A stretch of DNA of 15,563 nt from Bacteroidales bacterium (lineage in GTDB: Bacteria > Bacteroidota > Bacteroidia > Bacteroidales > JAADGE01). The translations under genes and the position numbers were made by a program. The stretch covers positions 1 through 15,563 of the forward strand of contig JANTGL010000031.1 in assembly GCA_024762915.1 (NCBI GenBank), given 5' to 3'. Positions 1-5,396 of the stretch are shown here, one piece after another (position 1 is the first letter of the stretch; every line of letters starts with the position of its first letter). The notes under the pieces were generated by a model, which did not search any database, was not told where the DNA came from, and saw only the letters and a list, made by a program, of their open reading frames with translations.

Positions 1-206
1 TTTGGACACATGAGAACCATGCAGAACATATTTACAGTCAAAAATTTATTGAACAGAAAATAAATTATATACACCAAAATCCGGTTCGAGCAGGAATTGT
101 AAATCAAGCAGAAGATTATACTTATTCAAGTGCACAAAAATATGCAGATGAAGGCGGCTTAATTGATGTAATTACAATTGATTTTTTATGGAAAACAGTT
201 CGTTGA
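1..206 (+). CDS. REP-associated tyrosine transposase (RAYT, Y1_Tnp), C-terminal part only
   Basis: The reading frame is open from base 3 to a TGA at 204-206, giving 67 visible residues; the start lies before the window. The peptide contains W-x-x-x-N-H-A-E-H-I, then FIEQKINYIHQNPVRAGIV, then EDYTYSSAQKYADEGGLIDV. That order matches the conserved C-terminal end of RAYT proteins (YIHxNPVRAGxV, then DYxYSSA). These are single-domain HUH/Y1 transposases related to IS200/IS605 TnpA that nick hairpin-forming REP sequences. The catalytic HUH motif and tyrosine lie upstream of the window, so I cannot tell whether the gene is intact. A large imperfect palindrome follows four bases after the stop, which fits the usual RAYT/REP pairing. 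The family call is fairly firm from the motif; activity is unknown. Confidence 0.85.
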   Translation, partial: WTHENHAEHIYSQKFIEQKINYIHQNPVRAGIVNQAEDYTYSSAQKYADEGGLIDVITIDFLWKTVR

Positions 207-210
207 CACA

Positions 211-244
211 TCGTGCGACTAAGGCAGGAGCCTTAGCCGAACGA
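211..244. repeat. REP-like imperfect palindrome next to RAYT gene
   Basis: Bases 211-225 pair with 230-244 around an AGGA loop at 226-229. The inner stem CTAAGGC/GCCTTAG is perfect over 7 bp. The outer part pairs at CG/CG and TCGT/ACGA, with only two single mismatches (215/240 and 218/237), giving 13 paired positions of 15. A long stem with isolated mismatches directly after a RAYT gene is the form of REP substrates recognised by these transposases. It could also act as a transcription terminator, but no T-run follows on the plus strand. Confidence 0.65.
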
Positions 245-277
245 GGAAAAATTATTAAACACAAATTTTGAACTAAA

Positions 278-1006
278 ATGAAGAATTTTATAGTGATTTT
301 AATTTTATCTTTAGTGTCAGCTAATAGTGCAACCTCTCAAAAAATAGTAAAAGAACTGAAAGAATATGACTATGTCTACGTTAATAAGATATTTATTGAT
401 AGCTTATTTATAAAAGAGATAACAACATCTCATTGTAAGTCTTTTTATAAAAAGAGAAAAAAATATGCAAAATTTACTATTATACCGGTTGTAAGGTTTA
501 TCGATGATTTTAATTATCTGCCGGGCACATCAATTCTTAATTATATTACAATTGATACTACATATATTACCGGATTATTAAGTTATAAAAATAATGTTTT
601 AGGGAGAGTTTCGGCTTATTTGACTAATGCAATCTTCCCTAAAATGTCAGATAATATTTTAGATTACAAGATTATTCCGCTTAGAGATCTAGAATACGGA
701 AATAATTACAGTTGGTATGAAAGCCCTGAAACAGACTTATGCCGTCAAGATGCTATTAACTTAGCGGAAAAAATAATTAATTTAATTAAAAAAGAAAAAC
801 CGGATTTTTATTTTATGTTCGGACCTTCACAAATTGATTTTTTTTGGTTTTTTAAAGACGGTAAATTAAAAGTATACAGTAGGTTTGAGGATAAAATTTT
901 TGAGGAAAAAGATTTGGTAATAAAAATAAAAAAAATACCTGCAAAAAATTTTTCTACGGGGAAAGTTATTGATGGAAAATTTGAATATTATATAATGTAC
1001 AAGTAA
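278..1006 (+). CDS. Exported protein of unknown function
   Basis: This is a 242-residue protein I do not recognise. It begins with a short lysine-containing N-terminus and a hydrophobic stretch (about residues 4-19) ending near SATSQ, which looks like a Sec signal peptide with cleavage around residue 20; there is no lipobox cysteine. The mature part mixes lysine-rich and aromatic stretches, including YSWYESPETDLCRQDA near residue 150 and FWFFKDGK near 190. I see no catalytic motif, repeat or T9SS sorting tail. It sits between the RAYT/REP structure and a repeated 43-base intergenic element, so it is probably accessory. The ATG at 278 is chosen because it gives the signal peptide directly. It may be a lineage-specific periplasmic or outer-surface protein. 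Confidence 0.7.
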   Translation: MKNFIVILILSLVSANSATSQKIVKELKEYDYVYVNKIFIDSLFIKEITTSHCKSFYKKRKKYAKFTIIPVVRFIDDFNYLPGTSILNYITIDTTYITGLLSYKNNVLGRVSAYLTNAIFPKMSDNILDYKIIPLRDLEYGNNYSWYESPETDLCRQDAINLAEKIINLIKKEKPDFYFMFGPSQIDFFWFFKDGKLKVYSRFEDKIFEEKDLVIKIKKIPAKNFSTGKVIDGKFEYYIMYK

Positions 1007-1037
1007 GTAAATTTTGAGAATCAGTTCACGTGCCGTA

Positions 1038-1080
1038 CCCGGTTCACAAAGATTTTAGAATATAGCGTCCCGATATCGGA
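1038..1080 (+). repeat. 43-base intergenic repeat, copy 1
   Basis: This element lies 31 bases after the stop of the preceding exported-protein gene. It matches 1736-1778 at 41 of 43 positions; the differences are at 1058 (g against a) and 1068 (t against a). It opens with CCCGGTTCACAAAG and closes with the perfect 10-base palindrome CCGATATCGG at 1070-1079. Similarity stops sharply on both sides. The identity of the element is unknown to me. Confidence 0.85.
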
Positions 1081-1118
1081 GTTTCTAATATTAACAAAAG
1101 ATCCTAAAACACTAAACT

Positions 1119-1697
1119 ATGAAGAAGTTGATTACTAATATCAAGATTGAATTTTATTTTATGCTGATTCTTTTTTTAATTTTTCAATCTTGCAAATTTC
1201 ATCAACCAATAATTTCGAAAAATATTGATCAGAATAGTTTTATCGAATATGCAATTACTGATTTTGTTAAAACAGATACTTTATTTTGTAATGATAGTGT
1301 ATTTTCTGTTTCATTAGATAATGTAAACAATAAGCTCTTAGTCGTAAGTATATTAGTTCGTCGCCACAAATTTTATCCAGGTCCTTATAATAAAATAGGA
1401 ACAAGTTATGGTAATCTCCCAACTGATTATTTAGTAAAGGAGGATAAATTATTCCATTGGTATGATTCAACTAAATGTTTAACAAAAGATCTTGTAAAGG
1501 TTTTGAATAAATATAATCGCATTGATTCTCTAAATGTAAATAGTTTGGTAAGTTTAATTATGGTAACGGGAGGTGAAAAATCTACAGATTATTATTTTTG
1601 TAAATGTAATAAATATAAATTTAAAAAAAATATTTCTAGTGTTGCAGTTGGATGGTATAAACCGCCAAGATTGCGATGTAGGTGTAAAGATCGTTAA
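1119..1697 (+). CDS. Putative lipoprotein of unknown function with C-terminal CxC motifs
   Basis: This is a 192-residue protein I do not recognise. Residues about 12-24 are hydrophobic and end in LIFQSC, a plausible Bacteroidota lipobox, so it is probably lipidated on that cysteine (about residue 25) and anchored in the outer or inner membrane. The C-terminus carries two cysteine pairs, FCKCNKYK and LRCRCKDR, which could form disulfides or bind metal. Homology is not visible. The gene is bracketed by the two copies of a 43-base repeat, 38 bases before its start and 38 bases after its stop. The start was chosen because it precedes a signal sequence; an alternative ATG (residue 15) would cut into it. 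Confidence 0.65.
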   Translation: MKKLITNIKIEFYFMLILFLIFQSCKFHQPIISKNIDQNSFIEYAITDFVKTDTLFCNDSVFSVSLDNVNNKLLVVSILVRRHKFYPGPYNKIGTSYGNLPTDYLVKEDKLFHWYDSTKCLTKDLVKVLNKYNRIDSLNVNSLVSLIMVTGGEKSTDYYFCKCNKYKFKKNISSVAVGWYKPPRLRCRCKDR

Positions 1698-1735
1698 TAT
1701 TTTTGCTTAACTAATCCATTGCTAAAGTTGGGATG

Positions 1736-1778
1736 CCCGGTTCACAAAGATTTTAAAATATAGCGACCCGATATCGGA
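1736..1778 (+). repeat. 43-base intergenic repeat, copy 2
   Basis: This is the same element as 1038-1080, in the same orientation and exactly 698 bases downstream, with two substitutions. The palindrome CCGATATCGG is at 1768-1777. It lies 38 bases after the stop of the putative lipoprotein gene. The conserved position after two unrelated genes suggests a dispersed intergenic element or a cassette boundary. Confidence 0.85.
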
Positions 1779-1845
1779 AAATAAACTAAACAATTTTAAA
1801 GCAGGATTTGTATAATACTGTAGAGGCAACCGGCAGACTGTCTCA

Positions 1846-1883
1846 GAAAAAAACAGAGACAGCTTTCGGGTCTGTCTCTGTTT
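1846..1883 (-). terminator. Rho-independent terminator of the TlpA-like gene
   Basis: A perfect 12-bp stem (1851-1862 with 1872-1883) has a 9-base loop. Read on the minus strand it is followed by seven T residues (1847-1853 complement, partly inside the stem base). It lies about 55 bases beyond the minus-strand stop at 1937, where a terminator for that gene is expected. Confidence 0.9.
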
Positions 1884-1936
1884 CAAATATAAAATTGATG
1901 GGATTGAAGACACTTTGCAAGGATCTCCTTCTTCAA

Positions 1937-3043
1937 CTAATCAAGTAATTCCGAGATTTTTTTTCGTAATTTTTCGGCTCTCAGGTTTTTGGCAATAATA
2001 ATTCCGTCTTTATCCAAAAGAACCGTATGCGGAATGGCACTTACGGCATATAATTTACCGGCAGCACTATTCCACCCTTTCAAATCGGAAATCTGTGTCC
2101 ATGTTAATCCGTCTTGTTTAATTGCTTTTACCCATGCTTCACGATTATCGTCAAACGACACACCAAAAATCTCAAAACCTTTGTCTTTATAATCGGCATA
2201 AAGTTTAACGTTATTCGGATTTTCTGCACGGCACGGACGACACCAGGCAGCCCAAAAATCAATCAATACATATTTTCCTTGAAATTGCGATAATGAAATC
2301 GGATTTCCGGTTGTATCATTCAATGTAAAATCAGGCGCTTTTTTACCGACTGCCACATTATACAAGGTTTTAACTTTATCATTTAACAGTTTATAATATA
2401 CTGAAGATGAAAGCGATGTATCGATTAAATGCAACACTGAATCCAATTCTTTAACTTTCAAAGAATAAGAAAGTTCGCGATATAAAATATAAGGTACGGC
2501 AAGCGATTTATTGTTACTGCCGATATAGGATTTTGTAAAAGCCGTTTTTTCGTCATCAATCACATAATACGTCGAATCAATTTCTTTTATTAATGCTTCG
2601 TCGCCTTTTTCTTGTGCGTCAGTATATTGTTTGTATAAATCTTCCAATTTATCATTATAACTTTTCACCTCTTTATTATAGGCATCAAATGCATCTTGGA
2701 CTTTCGAACCCGTTATTTTAACGTCTTCCGGTTTTTTTACGTCGGCATTAACCGTTATATCGGAATTTTCAAGAAATACGGGAATTCTGAAATGAAGTTT
2801 TTCATTCAACAAATAACACATTTCAGCTTGTTCAACAGATCCTTTTAAACTGAATTTCCCGTCTGTTACTTTAGCGGAATCAATGGTTACCCACTCTCCC
2901 GATTGACGTTTTTTTAAAGAAATAACGGAATCCTGATAACCGATAACATTGCCTTCAATATTGAAACTCTGTTTTTCTTTCGTTGATGTTTCACAAGACC
3001 AAATCAGGCTTGTTAGCAATGCAATAATTATAAATTTCTTCAT
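1937..3043 (-). CDS. TlpA-family thioredoxin lipoprotein with DUF4369-like N-terminal domain
   Basis: This 368-residue protein is predicted to be a membrane-anchored thiol-disulfide oxidoreductase facing the periplasm. It starts MKKFIIIALLTSLIWSC, a lipoprotein signal with C17 as the lipidated residue. Residues about 25-130 (FNIEGNVIGYQDSVISLKK and onward) resemble the DUF4369 beta-domain often found ahead of Bacteroidota TlpA proteins. A lysine- and glutamate-rich helical linker follows. Residues about 235-368 form the AhpC/TSA-TlpA fold (VGKKAPDFTLNDTTG) with the redox motif W267-C-R-P-C271. An upstream ATG at 3109 would add 22 residues before the signal, but it lies inside the promoter, so the start at 3043 is preferred. 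The partner oxidoreductase is not visible nearby. The gene stands alone, divergent from coaD. Confidence 0.9.
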   Translation of the reverse strand: MKKFIIIALLTSLIWSCETSTKEKQSFNIEGNVIGYQDSVISLKKRQSGEWVTIDSAKVTDGKFSLKGSVEQAEMCYLLNEKLHFRIPVFLENSDITVNADVKKPEDVKITGSKVQDAFDAYNKEVKSYNDKLEDLYKQYTDAQEKGDEALIKEIDSTYYVIDDEKTAFTKSYIGSNNKSLAVPYILYRELSYSLKVKELDSVLHLIDTSLSSSVYYKLLNDKVKTLYNVAVGKKAPDFTLNDTTGNPISLSQFQGKYVLIDFWAAWCRPCRAENPNNVKLYADYKDKGFEIFGVSFDDNREAWVKAIKQDGLTWTQISDLKGWNSAAGKLYAVSAIPHTVLLDKDGIIIAKNLRAEKLRKKISELLD

Positions 3044-3079
3044 TTTAATTGATTTAAATTTTTCTTTTTGATAAGTCAA

Positions 3080-3110
3080 CAAAGATATGTATTTCGGTTT
3101 ATATTCCAAA
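3080..3110 (-). promoter_or_regulatory. Bacteroidota-type promoter of the TlpA-like gene
   Basis: On the minus strand TTTG (3110-3107) is followed after exactly 19 bases by TATCTTTG (3087-3080). This matches the Bacteroidota consensus TTTG-N19-TAnnTTTG at every defined base. Transcription would begin near 3073-3076, leaving about 30 bases of leader before the ATG at 3043. This excludes the longer reading frame starting at 3109. Confidence 0.7.
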
Positions 3111-3171
3111 TCAATAGTAAATATCGAATCTAAGACTAAAATTCAAAATTAATTTTCCCGCTGCATCATTG

Positions 3172-3202
3172 TCTGTTTTTTTAAAATAAATACGTATCTT
3201 TA
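3172..3202 (+). promoter_or_regulatory. Candidate coaD promoter
   Basis: TATCTTTA at 3195-3202 matches the TAnnTTTG -7 box except the last base. TCTG at 3172-3175 sits 19 bases before it, a near match to the -33 box. The start codon follows 24 bases later. The box pair is weaker than the divergent promoter on the other strand. Confidence 0.45.
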
Positions 3203-3226
3203 CGTTAAATTTATAAAGACAGACAC

Positions 3227-3694
3227 ATGAAGCGAGCAATTTTTCCCGGTTCTTTCGATCCCTTTACCATAGGGCACGAATCCATTGTTTTACGTGCGTT
3301 GGAACTTTTTGACGAAATTATTATTGCAATCGGATACAATTCCGAAAAAAAAGGATTTTTTTCGGTAGAAAACCGAATAAAAATCATTGAAGAAATTTTT
3401 TCGGATGAGAAAAGAGTTTCGGTAAAGAAATACAATAAACTGACGGTTGATTTTTGCAAAGAACAAAATATAAAATTCATTCTGAGAGGATTACGAACAG
3501 CATCCGATTTTGAATATGAAAGAGCCATTGCACAAATGAATCATTTTATGGAAAATGATATTGAAACTGTATTTCTGCTTACCGAAGCAAAACACACACC
3601 GGTAAGCTCAACAATTTTAAGAGAAATATTAAAATACGACGGAGATGTTTGCAAATTTATTCCGAAATGTATTGATATTAAAAAATATTTATAA
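3227..3694 (+). CDS. coaD: Pantetheine-phosphate adenylyltransferase
   Basis: CoaD transfers AMP from ATP to 4'-phosphopantetheine, giving dephospho-CoA, the penultimate step of coenzyme A synthesis; it is cytosolic and usually hexameric. The 155-residue length is typical. The N-terminal nucleotidyltransferase motif is GSFDPFTIGH, with T14 and H17 in the T/HxGH signature. RGLR at 87-90 and SSTILRE at 127-133 are the other family hallmarks. The motif spacing leaves little doubt. It is divergent from the TlpA-like gene and shares a roughly 180-base regulatory interval with it. The radical SAM gene follows after 63 bases on the same strand, with no terminator hairpin visible between, so they may be co-transcribed. 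There is no sign of damage. Confidence 0.97.
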   Translation: MKRAIFPGSFDPFTIGHESIVLRALELFDEIIIAIGYNSEKKGFFSVENRIKIIEEIFSDEKRVSVKKYNKLTVDFCKEQNIKFILRGLRTASDFEYERAIAQMNHFMENDIETVFLLTEAKHTPVSSTILREILKYDGDVCKFIPKCIDIKKYL

Positions 3695-3757
3695 AAAATA
3701 ATTTCATTTTTAATCTTTTTGTCGTAAATTGAGTGAAATTCTAAATTCTGCTCAAAA

Positions 3758-4765
3758 ATGTTGTACGAAGCATCCTATTACAGAAAACTCGATAAGCTGC
3801 AAGTCGAATGTACTTTGTGTCCGCATAATTGTATCATAAACAACGGGAAATACGGGATATGTAAAGTCAGAAAAAATGAAGACGGAATTTTATATTCATT
3901 AAATTATGAGCAATTATCCGCTGTTCATATTGACCCCGTCGAAAAAAAACCGCTTTATCATTTCTATCCCGGAAAAAGTATTTTGTCACTCGGAAGTATC
4001 GGTTGTAACTTAAATTGTAACTTTTGTCAAAACAGTCATATTTCTCAAGTAAATCCTAAAAATGAATTTCCTGCCGATACGCATAAATCTGATTTAATAA
4101 TCAGTGAAGCAAAACGAATTCGTAATAATATCGGAATCGCATACACATACAACGAGCCGATTGTATGGTATGAATATATGCTTGAAACAGCGATTAAAGC
4201 AAAGGATTCTAAATTAAAAAATGTGGTTGTTTCAAACGGTTATATTAATCCGGAACCTTTATCAGAATTACTTCCGTATATTGACGCCTTTAACATTGAT
4301 TTAAAAGGATTTACGGATGATTTTTATAAAAAACAAACCAATTCGGGATTACAAGCCGTAATTGACACTATTGAAATGATTGTTTCGGCAGGCAAACATC
4401 TTGAAATTACTTATTTGATTATTCCTACATTGAATGATGATATTGATAATTTCAAAAAGATGCTTAAGACTTTGGTCAGAATTTCGGGAAGAAATACCAT
4501 TTTACATTTATCCCGATATTTCCCTGCTTATAAATTAAATATACCGGCAACACCGAAAGAAACACTTTTAAAATTATATCATTTAGCAAAACAACATTTA
4601 AATTATGTTTATCTCGGAAATATAATGAGTGATACCGGAAATAATACCTATTGCCCGAATTGCGGGGGAATACTTATAACCAGAACATTAGCAATTACAG
4701 GAATATCCGGTTTATCCGAAAATAAATGTATGTTTTGCAACCATAAAATACCGGGATATTTTTAA
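3758..4765 (+). CDS. amrS: AmmeMemoRadiSam system radical SAM enzyme
   Basis: This 335-residue radical SAM protein is of the COG1180 (pyruvate formate-lyase-activase-like) type. The cluster motif is C83-NLN-C87-NF-C90 (CxxxCxxC), preceded by GSIG and followed by QNSHIS. An N-terminal cysteine set (C18, C21, C25 in CTLCPHNC, and C35 in GICKVR) is characteristic of the AmmeMemoRadiSam subgroup. The C-terminus carries a zinc-ribbon-like pair, CPNC at 299-302 and CMFC at 324-327. The enzyme should cleave S-adenosylmethionine to a radical; its substrate is not evident from sequence. A Memo-family gene lies at 7970-8818, supporting the system assignment over a glycyl-radical-enzyme activase, since no glycyl radical enzyme is present. 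The third partner, AmmeCR1, is not in the window. Confidence 0.9.
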   Translation: MLYEASYYRKLDKLQVECTLCPHNCIINNGKYGICKVRKNEDGILYSLNYEQLSAVHIDPVEKKPLYHFYPGKSILSLGSIGCNLNCNFCQNSHISQVNPKNEFPADTHKSDLIISEAKRIRNNIGIAYTYNEPIVWYEYMLETAIKAKDSKLKNVVVSNGYINPEPLSELLPYIDAFNIDLKGFTDDFYKKQTNSGLQAVIDTIEMIVSAGKHLEITYLIIPTLNDDIDNFKKMLKTLVRISGRNTILHLSRYFPAYKLNIPATPKETLLKLYHLAKQHLNYVYLGNIMSDTGNNTYCPNCGGILITRTLAITGISGLSENKCMFCNHKIPGYF

Positions 4766-4823
4766 AACATATTTTAGTGTATTCTGCATAAAGAAATGTA
4801 TCATTCATAAAATATACATCATA

Positions 4824-4858
4824 TCTGAATAAAATAAAACAAAAAAACAGTAAATTTG
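4824..4858 (+). promoter_or_regulatory. Candidate promoter of the surface-protein operon
   Basis: TAAATTTG at 4851-4858 is a full match to the TAnnTTTG -7 box. TCTG at 4824-4827 lies 23 bases upstream, the long end of the usual spacing, and is an imperfect -33 box. Transcription from about 4865 would leave a leader of roughly 55 bases before the ATG at 4919. The 153-base gap after the radical SAM gene has no other gene. Confidence 0.5.
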
Positions 4859-4918
4859 AATCTTATATTGATTTAAGTCCTTTTAAAAAACGATCTTTAA
4901 TAACTTAAAAAATTTCTT

Positions 4919-5386
4919 ATGAAAAATTTACTTCTCTTTTCGCTTTTCTTTTTCTTTATTTCTTCCGGAACAAAAGCTCAGCAAGTCATTTCTGCAGGAG
5001 GTGATTACTATGAAAACTCAAGCGTTTCAATCAGTTGGACACTCGGAGAACCGGTTACCGAAACGATTTCAGACGGAACAACTATCCTTACTCAGGGATT
5101 TCAACAAACACACCTTTCTGCTTCGGAAATTTTCAGTATTAATTCCGATAATTTTAATATCAGTTTATTTCCGAATCCGACTCAGGATTTTATTACTTTG
5201 AAAATTTCTGATTTAAAAAATTTAAATTACAATATATCGGACATAAACGGAAAACTGTTAGATGAAGGAAAGATTATTTCTCAAAATACTGAAATCTCTG
5301 TCATAAGACTCCCTTCTGCCGTGTATTTTTTAAAAATATTTGACAATGAAGAAATAATCAAAATTTACCGAATCGTAAAACAATAA
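4919..5386 (+). CDS. Small secreted protein with T9SS type A sorting domain
   Basis: This 155-residue protein has a signal peptide (hydrophobic phenylalanine-rich core, cleavage around KAQ at residue 20). A short region follows (QVISAGGDYYENSSVSISWTLGEP to LTQGFQQ, about residues 21-63) that I recognise as a recurrent Bacteroidota module preceding sorting tails. From about residue 82, SLFPNPTQDFITLKI opens a T9SS type A C-terminal domain (TIGR04183-like) that runs to IYRIVKQ at the end. Known T9SS cargoes cross the outer membrane and lose this domain on attachment to the surface or release. Almost no cargo remains besides the short N-terminal module, so it is more likely an accessory or structural partner than an enzyme. 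The fibre gene follows after 10 bases, so the two almost certainly share one mRNA. Confidence 0.88.
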   Translation: MKNLLLFSLFFFFISSGTKAQQVISAGGDYYENSSVSISWTLGEPVTETISDGTTILTQGFQQTHLSASEIFSINSDNFNISLFPNPTQDFITLKISDLKNLNYNISDINGKLLDEGKIISQNTEISVIRLPSAVYFLKIFDNEEIIKIYRIVKQ

Positions 5387-5396
5387 ACTCTTAATT

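Noticed and set aside
1709..1735. Possible integron attC-like core sites (GCTTAAC and GTTGGGA) near the second 43-base repeat
   Set aside because: The second box does not fit GTTRRRY, the spacing of about 20 bases is too short for an attC hairpin, and the first repeat copy lacks both boxes.
1722..1913. Minus-strand 63-residue open frame
   Set aside because: It spans the second 43-base repeat and the terminator hairpin, has no family-like features and is explained by chance.
3211..3528. Minus-strand 105-residue open frame antisense to coaD
   Set aside because: It lies wholly over the well-supported coaD frame and promoter region, with low-complexity serine-rich translation.
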